From Citricoccus muralis (GTDB lineage Bacteria > Actinomycetota > Actinomycetes > Actinomycetales > Micrococcaceae), in contig NZ_CP121252.1 of assembly GCF_029637705.1 (NCBI RefSeq), positions 1,240,001 through 1,304,000 on the forward strand: 64,000 bases of DNA, given 5' to 3'. Position numbers and translations under genes: made by a program. Of this stretch, positions 40,025 through 48,432 are shown in pieces. Each line of letters starts with the position of its first letter. Positions within the stretch are counted from its first letter, which is position 1. The notes beneath the pieces were generated by a model. That model was not told the origin of the DNA, made no database searches, and saw only the letters and a program-made list of their open reading frames with translations.

Positions 40025-40188
40025 TGCCATGGTGGACTGTTGTGCTCATCGGCATTGGTGGACTTATGCTCGGCGGGGCATGGTCAGCGTATCGACAGGA
40101 GCTACCAGCATGGTTCTTCTTCGGGTTAGCCGTCTGCGGGATTCTAGCGATCGTCGCTGGCTTTGCATTGGTTCCAGGCGAAGCCTGA
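40024..40188 (+). CDS. Small two-helix membrane protein in the his operon
   Basis: 54 residues. ATG 40024 overlaps the hisH stop (TAATG). Two hydrophobic segments (VVLIGIGGLMLGGAWSAY and WFFFGLAVCGILAIVAGFALV) are joined by a short polar loop, RQELPA. No histidine-pathway role is known to me. Tight overlap with hisH argues that it is a real translated gene. Confidence 0.65.
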   Translation: MPWWTVVLIGIGGLMLGGAWSAYRQELPAWFFFGLAVCGILAIVAGFALVPGEA

Positions 40189-40250
40189 TGATTCGGCCGC
40201 ACTCTGGGCGGCTTCATGACTTTTCGAGAAAACTGATCAGGAGTATTTAG

Positions 40251-41021
40251 ATGAGCGAAACACCTCGTACCCGGCTGGAGCTTTTGCCTGCGGTAGACGT
40301 ACAGAACGGGCAAGCCGTTCGCCTCGTTCAGGGCGAGGCGGATTCTGCCACCGGTTACGGGGCTCCTCTGGAAGCTGCCCTGTCCTGGCAGAACGCGGGA
40401 GCAGAATGGCTGCATTTGGTCGACTTGGACGCCGCTTTCGGTACTGGCGACAACCGCAAGATTGTCCAAGAGGTCGTCCGTGAGCTGGGCATCAAGGTGG
40501 AACTGTCGGGGGGTATTCGCGACGATGCTTCGTTGGAAAATGCTCTTGAGCTCGGTGCAACTCGAGTGAATCTGGGAACCGCTGCTTTGGAGAATCCGGA
40601 GTGGACCGCGAAGGCGATCGCTCGGTTCGGTGACCAGATCGCGGTCGGTCTCGATGTGCGCGGCGAAACACTCGCAGGTCGAGGCTGGACCACTGAAGGT
40701 GGAAACATCTGGGAAGTGCTCCAGCGCCTTGAGGACGCCGGCTGCGCCCGTTACGTGGTCACAGACGTGACTAAGGACGGTACATTGACTGGACCCAACA
40801 CGGACCTGCTAGCGAAGATCAGCACTTTTACTGACAAGCCTGTGGTCGCATCGGGAGGAATTTCCTCCCTCGAAGACATTCGCGCGCTGACGACGATGGT
40901 GCCGCAGGGCGTGGAAGGCGCCATCGTGGGCAAGGCGCTCTATGCGGGTAAGTTCACCCTGCAGGCGGCCCTGGCTATTGCCGAACAGGTACCTGGCGTC
41001 GGCGGAGGCGCCGAGCAGTGA
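40251..41021 (+). CDS. priA: Bifunctional HisA/TrpF isomerase PriA
   Basis: 256 residues, a beta-alpha barrel. [29 protein letters not shown] is the HisA/PriA start with the catalytic Asp in [53 protein letters not shown] (second Asp, VTD) and [13 protein letters not shown] follow. In actinobacteria this protein serves both histidine and tryptophan synthesis, which I infer from lineage and the PriA-like RGWT segment. It overlaps the next gene by 4 nt. Confidence 0.92.
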   Translation: MSETPRTRLELLPAVDVQNGQAVRLVQGEADSATGYGAPLEAALSWQNAGAEWLHLVDLDAAFGTGDNRKIVQEVVRELGIKVELSGGIRDDASLENALELGATRVNLGTAALENPEWTAKAIARFGDQIAVGLDVRGETLAGRGWTTEGGNIWEVLQRLEDAGCARYVVTDVTKDGTLTGPNTDLLAKISTFTDKPVVASGGISSLEDIRALTTMVPQGVEGAIVGKALYAGKFTLQAALAIAEQVPGVGGGAEQ

Positions 41022-41923
41022 CATCACGCGAGCTTCCCGGCCACATTCAAGCTGCGATCCAGAAGAACCTGGCGCGCCAGCATCGATCCGAGGATGGTCG
41101 TCCCGCGGACTCTGCCGGGCAAGCTTGGGAAGGTCGTGATCTTTCCGGCACGGGAATCGACGGATCGGCCAATCCGCTTCACGCGTTCGACAAGGATGAC
41201 GGGCTGGCTTCGGCAGCTTGGATTGAGGCGTCCGAACGCTTCATATCCGGCGTAGCGGATGAGGCCGAAGTGGTCGCTGCTTTATCGAATGTTCGGGTGT
41301 TCGCCACCGTGGTTCCGACCCTGGCCGAGGAGTCGACTCACGAGGTCGCCGCTGAGGATGGCGTGCATGTCCACGGGGACAAACAAGCAGATGTCGCTTT
41401 GGTCACATTGCAAGCTGCTGACGGTCGTCGAGCAATGCCGGTATTCACTTCGGTTCCGGCAATGACCGCTTGGCACACTGAAGCACGCCCAGTTGCGACA
41501 TGGATGCCACGCGCGTGCCTGTCAGCCGTGGATGAGGGGTCTGACCTGGTCGTCATCGACCCTGGTCAAGAACTCACCTTTGTCGTTCGTCGCCCGGCGG
41601 TCTGGTCGCTGGCGCAACAGCGAAAATGGGTGCCGTCCTATCAGGATGAGACTTTGGCCGCCGACCTCCATGACATCGTGTCCCTGGTGCCAGGATTGCA
41701 ACGTTTGGCTCTGGCTCCTGGTCGGGGCGTTGCCACACGGCTGAAATCGGGGGGCTTGGTTAACGGCGGAGGAAGCGGGCCGGAGCTCAACATCATCGCA
41801 ACACCTGAAGACGGCACTGATGCGACGGGTCATCGGTTGATGCTTGCGACGCTGCAGCAGTTGCTATCTCAGGTCACGTCGTTGTCAGAACGGGCAGACT
41901 CCGTGGAGATCTCACTCGGGTAA
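41018..41923 (+). CDS. SseB family protein
   Basis: 301 residues. The core resembles SseB N-terminal domains: [19 protein letters not shown]..., then [76 protein letters not shown]. SseB-type proteins next to priA/hisA are common in Micrococcales; the function is unclear. The first 70 residues are polar and variable. GTG 41018 overlaps the priA stop. The protein looks cytosolic. Confidence 0.8.
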   Translation: MTSRELPGHIQAAIQKNLARQHRSEDGRPADSAGQAWEGRDLSGTGIDGSANPLHAFDKDDGLASAAWIEASERFISGVADEAEVVAALSNVRVFATVVPTLAEESTHEVAAEDGVHVHGDKQADVALVTLQAADGRRAMPVFTSVPAMTAWHTEARPVATWMPRACLSAVDEGSDLVVIDPGQELTFVVRRPAVWSLAQQRKWVPSYQDETLAADLHDIVSLVPGLQRLALAPGRGVATRLKSGGLVNGGGSGPELNIIATPEDGTDATGHRLMLATLQQLLSQVTSLSERADSVEISLG

Positions 41924-41952
41924 TACCCGCGTCACCAAGTGAAGCCGGAGAC

Positions 41953-42441
41953 TCACGACTCCGAGAGAAGCTGATCCTGAACACGAGAGAAGACCGTATC
42001 GATGATCTGTGCTTCTTCGTCGCTAATCTTTGCCGTGAAGAACGTTTCGATGTCACGGACGTGCAGAATGGCGGCCTTGCGGAAAGTGCGCCGTCCTTCT
42101 TTGGTGAGTGAGGCGATCCATGATCGAGCGTCGGTATCACTGCGCTCACGGCGGACGAGGCCGCGGTTCTCCAGGATTTTCACCTGATAGGTCAACCGCG
42201 ACGGAGAAAACACCATTGCTTCGGCGAGTTCTCCCATGCGCATGCACCCTGTCTCCGACTCGGTGAGCAACAACATGAGGTTGTAATCGCCCAGATGGAG
42301 ATCGAGTTCAGATTTGAGAGTTGACTCAAGGCGTGTCATCAACCGAGCTGTAGTGACCCAGTAGGTGCGCCACGCCCCTTCTACGGAGCGCACCTGACTG
42401 GGTCGTGACGCCGATTTATCGTCCGGCGAGTAGCTGTTCAA
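41953..42441 (-). CDS. MarR family regulator
   Basis: 162 residues from TTG 42441. The winged helix is clear: LHLGDYNLMLLLTESETGCMRMGELAEAMVFSPSRLTYQVKILENRGLVRRERSDTDARSWIASLTKEGRRTFRKAA. It overlaps the 3' end of the FMN reductase gene and is probably co-transcribed after it. Its likely targets are this redox cluster and perhaps the divergent MFS transporter. The ligand is unknown. Confidence 0.85.
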   Translation of the reverse strand: MNSYSPDDKSASRPSQVRSVEGAWRTYWVTTARLMTRLESTLKSELDLHLGDYNLMLLLTESETGCMRMGELAEAMVFSPSRLTYQVKILENRGLVRRERSDTDARSWIASLTKEGRRTFRKAAILHVRDIETFFTAKISDEEAQIIDTVFSRVQDQLLSES

Positions 42442-43057
42442 ATGGTGTCACCTCAAAGGGAGTCTGCGCATCGGTTGGTTGCTTTTTCGGACGCCGTTGA
42501 GCTGGCGACGACGTCAGCATTTCGCCGAATTGTCGCCCGGCCTCGGTAATCCGCTTGCTCAACACTATCTCACCATCGTCGAACTGCCCGGTGTTGAGAC
42601 CCCAATCGTCAGTGGCCGCGAAAACGGCCAAGGGGGCGATTTGTGCCTTGAGGTAGGTGAACAGCGGACGCATCGCGAAGTCGATCATCAGCGAGTGCCG
42701 CGCTGTTCCACCGGTGGCGCCCAAGAGCACGGGCATCGCCTGCATGGCGTCATCATCGAGCAAGTCGATAAACGCCTTGAAAAGGCCAGCGTAGGATCCC
42801 TTATAGGTGGGGGTCACCGCAATCAGCGCATCGGCCGTCTCAACCTGACGCAGTGCCCGGTCGAGCTTTTCCGAACGGGACGTTGAAACATGTCCCTCGG
42901 CAATGTCGAGCGCCAGTTCGCGCAGTTCGATGCGCCGGATGTTCACCTGTGTGCCGTTGCCCGACAGGGACTCTTCAGTGGCGGACTGGAGGCGGTCAGC
43001 GAGCATGCCGGTGGACGAGGGGTTGCCCGATCCCGCGGAGATCACCGCGATGTTCAT
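42416..43057 (-). CDS. NAD(P)H-dependent FMN reductase (CE1759 type)
   Basis: 213 residues from ATG 43057, which has AAGGAG at 7 nt; an ATG two codons earlier is too close to that site. The flavodoxin-like fold shows NIAVISAGSGNPSSTGMLADRL, ADALIAVTPTYKGSYAGLFKAFIDLLDDDAMQAMPVLLGATGG. The paired CE1758/CE1759 families (monooxygenase plus reductase) typically lie together in actinobacteria. The reductase supplies reduced FMN to the adjacent luciferase-like oxygenase. Confidence 0.88.
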   Translation of the reverse strand: MNIAVISAGSGNPSSTGMLADRLQSATEESLSGNGTQVNIRRIELRELALDIAEGHVSTSRSEKLDRALRQVETADALIAVTPTYKGSYAGLFKAFIDLLDDDAMQAMPVLLGATGGTARHSLMIDFAMRPLFTYLKAQIAPLAVFAATDDWGLNTGQFDDGEIVLSKRITEAGRQFGEMLTSSPAQRRPKKQPTDAQTPFEVTPFEQLLAGR

Positions 43058-43074
43058 TGTCATTCTCCTTCGTT

Positions 43075-44229
43075 CTACTCTGCTGCTTCGCGCTGTGCGC
43101 GTTCAACGCCGGCCGGCGAGTCGGGACGACCGCCGGGGACGGGATCTTCGCCGCGCGCGTGGCGCTGGCGCAGGAATTCGTGAGTGGGCGCCTCGGGCAC
43201 GTCGTCCGGCTTCAACGCCGCGAACTCCTTACGCAACACCGGCAGTACCTCTTCGCCGAAGATGTCGATCTGTTCCAGGACCGTCTTCAACGGCAAGCCT
43301 GCGTGGTCAATGAGGAACATTTGACGCTGGTAATCGCCGACCCAATCGCGGAAGCTCAGAGTGCGCTCGATCACCTGCTGAGGGGAGCCCACGGTCAGCG
43401 GCGTCATCTCGGAGAACTTCTCTAGGGACGGGCCATGGCCGTAGACGGGTGCGTTGTCGAAGTAGGGGCGGAATTCGTTGACGGCGTCCTGGGAGTTTTT
43501 GCGCATGAACGCCTGTCCGCCCAACGCAACGTAGGCCTGGTGTGGCTGTCCATGCCCGTAGTAGGCGTAGCGCTGGCGGTAAAGCTCCACCATCTGGATA
43601 ACGTGTTCCTTGTTCCAGAAAATGTTGTTGTGGAAGAAACCGTCACCGTAGTACGCCGCCTGCTCTGCAATTTCGGGTGACCGGATGGAACCGTGCCACA
43701 CGAATGGCGCAACGTCGTCCAGCGGGCGTGGGGTCGCGGTGAACTGCTGCAGCGGTGTGCGGAATCGGCCCTGCCAATCGACTTCCTTCTCACGCCATAG
43801 CTGGTGCAACAGCGCGTAGTTCTCGACTGCCAACTGAATTCCCTGGCGGATGTCACGGCCAAACCACGGGTAGACCGGACCGGTGTTTCCGCGGCCCATC
43901 GTTAGGTCAATGCGACCGTCCGCCAAGTGCTGCAGGTAGGCGTAGTCCTCGGCCAAGCGCACCGGATCCATCGTGGTGATCAGAGTGGTAGCCGTAGAGA
44001 GTTGAAGAGAAGAGGTTTGGGCGGCCAAATAGGCCAGCAACGTCGGAGGGTTGCCCGGGGCAGCGAAAGGAGGATTGTGGTGCTGGCCCGTGGCGAAGAC
44101 GTCGAATCCGGCGGCTTCTGCGTGCCGAGCAATAGCCACGGTGTCCTTAATGCGCTGATTCTCCGTGGGGACGCTACCGTTCGTCGGATCTGCGGTGACG
44201 TCGCCGATGGTAAACACGCCGAACTGCAT
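43075..44229 (-). CDS. LLM class flavin-dependent oxidoreductase (CE1758 type)
   Basis: 384 residues. The TIM-barrel luciferase-like family is seen in MQFGVFTIGDVTADP, HAEAAGFDVFATGQHHNPPFAAPGNPPTLLAYLAAQT, LATATTL-like LSTATTLITTMDPVRLAEDYAYLQHLADGRIDLTMGRGN and PFVWHGSIRSPEIAEQAAYYGDGFF. ATG 44229 has AAGGAG upstream. It would oxidise an unknown substrate using FMNH2 from the reductase encoded 18 nt downstream. Order on this strand: LLM, reductase, MarR. Confidence 0.9.
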   Translation of the reverse strand: MQFGVFTIGDVTADPTNGSVPTENQRIKDTVAIARHAEAAGFDVFATGQHHNPPFAAPGNPPTLLAYLAAQTSSLQLSTATTLITTMDPVRLAEDYAYLQHLADGRIDLTMGRGNTGPVYPWFGRDIRQGIQLAVENYALLHQLWREKEVDWQGRFRTPLQQFTATPRPLDDVAPFVWHGSIRSPEIAEQAAYYGDGFFHNNIFWNKEHVIQMVELYRQRYAYYGHGQPHQAYVALGGQAFMRKNSQDAVNEFRPYFDNAPVYGHGPSLEKFSEMTPLTVGSPQQVIERTLSFRDWVGDYQRQMFLIDHAGLPLKTVLEQIDIFGEEVLPVLRKEFAALKPDDVPEAPTHEFLRQRHARGEDPVPGGRPDSPAGVERAQREAAE

Positions 44230-44432
44230 GACTTCTCCTTATTTCAAATCTGAACTGTCATGGGATGCAACTGCGTTCACGCCGCGATTATTCCATGGTC
44301 AGTGTGGCGCCGAAATCCATCTAAGATGGAACGCAGCAACGCCATGTCAGGCTCGCATGGCCGTCGTCATCATCGACGGCTACAGCACGTTTCGTTCCGG
44401 TAGGTCCATGACCTGGATTTGTTCGGTCGTAT

Positions 44433-45800
44433 TTGAGGTCACCATGGATTTTCACTCCTACTATTCGCTTGCTTCGGAATCAGCACATCCGGCGACTCTT
44501 GTTGGTCGGCTTGATCGCGAGACTTCCACATTCGGCGCTTGGCGTGGTCTTGACGCTTCACATCGCGGTCACCATGGGGTTGGGGTACGGGCTCGCAGGT
44601 CTCGCTGCGGCCTCATTGACGCTGGGTATCGCGGTAGGCGCGCCGTGGCGAGGCAGACAGGTGGATCGCGTAGGTCTGCGCCGAGCGCTGATTCCCTCGG
44701 TGGTCGCTGAAGCCGTCGTCTGGGCTATTGCGCCGTGGTTGCCTTACCCGGCTCTGCTGGCGGCGGTGTTCATCGGCGGCGTGTTCTCACTACCGATCTT
44801 CTCCATCGTGCGTCAGTCGTTGGGCGTGATGACGCGAGGTCAGGATCGACAGACCGCCTTCGCTCTTGACTCGATCTTCACCGAAATGGTCTTCATGGCC
44901 GGCCCGGCCATGGGAGCGCTGACGGCCACACTATGGTCTTCGGCGTGGGGTCTCGTCATCATTGGTGTCTCCGGGTCAGTAACCGGGGCGTATTTGATGT
45001 GGTTCAATCCACCGACGCGCTCGTCTCAGCGATATGTGCCGTCTCGTCCCGGTGATTTCACCGAAGCCGAGGAACATGAACGTGCAGTGGCCGACGCTGT
45101 GCACTCTGCACCAGCACACGTGGACCTGACTGCAACGGAGCTACCCGCGACGACGGGGTCCATCCCGATCATCAGCGCGCTCACAACACAGGCCGACGCC
45201 GAGGAAGTCACTGTTACTGCCCGTGTGCGCCGTCAGTTCTCTTGGGTTAGCGGATCCGCGCTCGCGGTCTTGCTGGTTTCATTCGCAGCGGGTCTACTGA
45301 TGGTTGCTACAGAAGTGTCGATGGTGGCGCAGCTGGAGTCCGTGGGACAAGCTTCTAAAGTCGGCATCGTGTTCGCGTTTTGGTGTGGTGCGTCCGCAGT
45401 CGGCGGGATTTTCTACGGTGCGCTGCGCAAGAACATTTCACCGATGCTCATGATGGCTCTCTTCGCCGTCTTCACTTTCCCCATGGCGTTTGCAGAAGAC
45501 GTCTGGGTAATGGCGATCATTTCGCTCGGGTCAGGCTTCTTCACGGCTCCGACGCTGGCATCGGCTTCATCCATGCTGTCGCATTTGGTTTCCGAAGAGC
45601 GCCGGGGAGAAGCCATGGGCTTTTACGGATCTGCGATGACCGCCGGCGCGGCGCTCGGCTCGCCGATGGCTGGTATTTTCATCGATGTGGTGAGCCCTCA
45701 CGCGGGCTTCATTTTCGCATCAGCTGTCTCATTGGCGTTTGCCGCTCTTGCCTGGGTCTTTCGGATGCTGCGTCGACGTCGGCATCGCTGGTTAAAGTGA
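44433..45800 (+). CDS. MFS transporter
   Basis: 455 residues from TTG 44433, the only plausible start after the in-frame stop at 44409. About 12 hydrophobic segments in two six-helix bundles are separated by a polar loop of roughly 70 residues (PPTRSSQRYVPSRPGDFTEAEEHERAV...). The motif GAPWRGRQVDRVGLRRALIPS is the MFS motif A (loop 2-3). It is divergent from the flavin oxidoreductase cluster and may be co-regulated by MarR. The substrate is unknown. It is the last core gene before the accessory island. Confidence 0.88.
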   Translation: MRSPWIFTPTIRLLRNQHIRRLLLVGLIARLPHSALGVVLTLHIAVTMGLGYGLAGLAAASLTLGIAVGAPWRGRQVDRVGLRRALIPSVVAEAVVWAIAPWLPYPALLAAVFIGGVFSLPIFSIVRQSLGVMTRGQDRQTAFALDSIFTEMVFMAGPAMGALTATLWSSAWGLVIIGVSGSVTGAYLMWFNPPTRSSQRYVPSRPGDFTEAEEHERAVADAVHSAPAHVDLTATELPATTGSIPIISALTTQADAEEVTVTARVRRQFSWVSGSALAVLLVSFAAGLLMVATEVSMVAQLESVGQASKVGIVFAFWCGASAVGGIFYGALRKNISPMLMMALFAVFTFPMAFAEDVWVMAIISLGSGFFTAPTLASASSMLSHLVSEERRGEAMGFYGSAMTAGAALGSPMAGIFIDVVSPHAGFIFASAVSLAFAALAWVFRMLRRRRHRWLK

Positions 45801-45902
45801 CTCAGGAAATCCAATTTCGTATTATGGACGGTACGTGCCGGTCAAAGTTAGTCCGACGTTGGAACTAAGGGCAAGGGGACCAGATGCAATTAGGATCAAA
45901 TT

Positions 45903-46703
45903 CTAGTCGCCGCTCCCTTCGTCGTCCGTGGGGTACTTGACGGAACCAATGAGCCCCTCAACCGAGATTGCGCTTGGATCTGGCGCGTCTTTTCCTTCGG
46001 CAAACTTATATCGTTCTGCAGATTTATAGGCCAGCCGGACAGCCTGTACAACGAGCACACGTCTGAGTCCGGCAGATACTTGCCCTCTTTCGAATGCTAC
46101 GGATGCAAGCCTTGAGATAGTCTCCGCGCGTCTCGCAATGCGAACGTCGGGATGTCCCCTCTCCTCTTTGGTGGCCTCCGAGATTAGCTTGAATCGATAA
46201 GACTCGGGCAGGTCTATCGGGGTCGAAGCGGGAGGGATTTTTTCATTTAAAATCGCGCCAAATTTACTATTTGAAATCGCTCTTAAGTAAGCTGAGTATT
46301 CGTACGCGTCCAGCTGGCGCGTGGCATCCGAAAAAGAGGTAGCGTCCACGTTCTTGCTGGGAGTGTACTCAAGGTGCCACAGGGGCCAAACCTCCATTTC
46401 GGCGACCTCGAAGACATCTAGTATTCGCATTGCGACAGCATCGGTTCTCTGGTTTGTTAGGTGACGATTTAGCCGTGTTGCTAGACTTTCCTTTGTCTGT
46501 CCCACGTAAATAGGCTCACCGTCATAGTCGTAGAATGCGTATACTCCCCATTTTGCGGAAGTTATCTTGCGACCCTCATTATCCTTTTGACTCTTTGCTT
46601 TGTCGAATAAAGATCTGAATTCTTGAACTATGGCAGCCGGAAGTTCTTTGGACTTTGGCTTGCTCTTCACTTCGTCAACACGTGCACGTCCGCTACTAGC
46701 CAT
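45903..46703 (-). CDS. GIY-YIG nuclease-domain protein, putative restriction partner
   Basis: 266 residues from ATG 46703, overlapping the end of the methyltransferase gene. The GIY-YIG core is KWGVYAFYDYDGEPIYVGQTKESLATRLNRHL (GVY 53-55, YVG 67-69, R77, H81), followed by a helix carrying a candidate metal-binding Glu (E135, LDAYEYSAYLRA) and an Asn (ILNEK). The R-x3-H spacing is like the Eco29kI branch of type II enzymes, but overall similarity to it is not obvious to me. The C-terminal part (about 160-266) is unrecognised. Position after a cytosine methyltransferase suggests the cognate endonuclease. Confidence 0.72.
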   Translation of the reverse strand: MASSGRARVDEVKSKPKSKELPAAIVQEFRSLFDKAKSQKDNEGRKITSAKWGVYAFYDYDGEPIYVGQTKESLATRLNRHLTNQRTDAVAMRILDVFEVAEMEVWPLWHLEYTPSKNVDATSFSDATRQLDAYEYSAYLRAISNSKFGAILNEKIPPASTPIDLPESYRFKLISEATKEERGHPDVRIARRAETISRLASVAFERGQVSAGLRRVLVVQAVRLAYKSAERYKFAEGKDAPDPSAISVEGLIGSVKYPTDDEGSGD

Positions 46704-47958
46704 TGAGCGCCTCGTCAACGGGGGCACCTAACGTAACCAAATCGCCCTTGACCAGTGGCATTAAGTAGTTTTCTGCGAGCCATGCTACGGCGGGGACAGC
46801 AACAGCATCACCGAACCCGAATAGCGCCTGGTTCGTGCGAGCGCTATCTAAGTTGTAGTCTCCTGCACCCATGAGGCGAGCATATTCCAAAGGGGTCATC
46901 CAACGGACTTGTAGCCTCTTGTTTCCAAGTCGAACGACCGCTTGCTTCGACGAACCACCTCGAGCCGTACGTAGGCAGCCGGAAACATCATCAGGGCGGA
47001 CCTCCCAGACGGCAGTGCCCTTGCGGGTCCTTCTATAGGCCGTACGATACTTCACTCCGGACGTGCGCCTGAGGCGCATCACGCGGTCTCGTTGTGTGGG
47101 GGACAGCGACCCGATGAAGGCGGTTGTGCGTGATTCGTCCCACCATCGCTCATCACTGAGGGGCATGTCTTCAATGAGTTCTCCCAGTCCTTCCGTCTTG
47201 GGCTTGGGGGGTGTGGGGAGCGCAGCTCTGTGAGTTCGGAGGCTCTTGTCGCCATATACCCATTGCAGCCAGTCTGGTCGGAGTTCTGAATTGGGATCCG
47301 GATTATCTGTTGGAGGATTCTGTGCGCCAACAAGAAACAGTCTTGGTCGAGACTGGGGTAGGAATCGTCGCGCGTCTAGTGCGAGCACATCAATGGAGTA
47401 TCCAAGTTGATTGAAGGCGCGGATTGCGGCAGTAAGGTCATCACCACCGTGTGATGATGCAAGTCCTGTCACGTTTTCGAGCACAACAACGTCTGGACGA
47501 TTCTTACCGAGATCTGTGAGCAGTTGTATAAAGTGCCAGAAGGTTCCGGATTGTGCTCCCGCGAATCCGGCACGTGCGCCAGCTAGTGAAAGATCGGTAC
47601 ATGGTGACGACGCCCAGGCTAAGGACGCATCTTTGGGGAGTTCGGAAACTTTCGTTCTCGCTATATCACCAAGAGAGAATGTGTGCTCGGGGTCTTCGGC
47701 GAACTGCGCCTCATACATTGCTTTCTTGTCGGCTTCAAAATCATTGGCCCACGCTACCCGGAACCCGGCACTCTCAAGACCCATGCGGGCGAGGCCGATT
47801 CCAGCAAAGAACTCGAGGACCCTTGGCCGCGCAACGTTGATTGATGTCACTTCTCCCATGGGGTCTACCGTATCAAGTGGAAATGTCGCGTTCTTGTCTT
47901 GACTCGCTGCTGATGTGCTAGAAGATCTTGCGTGGACGTCAACCTTTTTGAAAGTCAT
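46696..47958 (-). CDS. C5-cytosine DNA methyltransferase (Dcm-type)
   Basis: 420 residues. Motif I is VLEFFAGIGLARMGLESAGFRVAWANDFEADK; motif IV holds the catalytic C120 in ASSPCTDLSLAGARAG; motif VI is VVVLENVTGLAS; motif VIII is RRFLPQSRPRLFLVG. After a recognition region come motif IX-like and motif X segments (LQVRWMTPLEYARLMGAGDYNL; NQALFGFGDAVAVPAVAWLAENYL). The start may be ATG 47958 or MGEVTS, 33 codons later. It precedes and overlaps the GIY-YIG gene by 8 nt, an operon arrangement for restriction-modification. The target sequence cannot be deduced. Confidence 0.93.
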   Translation of the reverse strand: MTFKKVDVHARSSSTSAASQDKNATFPLDTVDPMGEVTSINVARPRVLEFFAGIGLARMGLESAGFRVAWANDFEADKKAMYEAQFAEDPEHTFSLGDIARTKVSELPKDASLAWASSPCTDLSLAGARAGFAGAQSGTFWHFIQLLTDLGKNRPDVVVLENVTGLASSHGGDDLTAAIRAFNQLGYSIDVLALDARRFLPQSRPRLFLVGAQNPPTDNPDPNSELRPDWLQWVYGDKSLRTHRAALPTPPKPKTEGLGELIEDMPLSDERWWDESRTTAFIGSLSPTQRDRVMRLRRTSGVKYRTAYRRTRKGTAVWEVRPDDVSGCLRTARGGSSKQAVVRLGNKRLQVRWMTPLEYARLMGAGDYNLDSARTNQALFGFGDAVAVPAVAWLAENYLMPLVKGDLVTLGAPVDEALNG

Positions 47959-48432
47959 GAACAGTTCCAGGGCAGTATCGCCTCTGCTTAGTTTCAGACT
48001 GTCGGAGGTCCCTTGAACGCAGCCGTGGAAATGCGTAGATGGTTGTGAATCACCTGGGTGATTGCCAAAGAACGAGGGGCAACCTCCGCCCAGTTGTATT
48101 TGCTTGGTTCTAGGAAGCGGGTAGATCCAGTTCTTGAACCTGGCTATCGGATGCGTAAATCAAGCTCCGACAGGAAGCTCAATTCAACATAGATCCTGCG
48201 TCCCCACTATTAGAGGGGCTCTCTTGGGCTCTCCTCTAATCGGGAACGCCCGACCGTGAATAACATCGTTGAACTCGATAAGCTGGTAATGCCTGACTGA
48301 CAAACGATTGACCGGTAGAGGGCACGCGTCGGCGCCAAACAACCGCAGTGTCCTTGCAGTAAACACGGTGCTAGTATTCGCTGAAACCGGGAATATACGA
48401 GTCAAGATCTTGTGAAACGCTGAAGGAGTCTC
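47959..48432. other. Intergenic region in the defence island
   Basis: About 470 nt between the divergent methyltransferase and HSP90-TIR genes. I see no convincing gene. An inverted repeat ATTAGAGG...CCTCTAAT flanks a GGGCTCTC repeat at 48209-48240. AAGGAG lies just before the HSP90-TIR start (48422-48427). The region likely holds both promoters. Confidence 0.5.
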
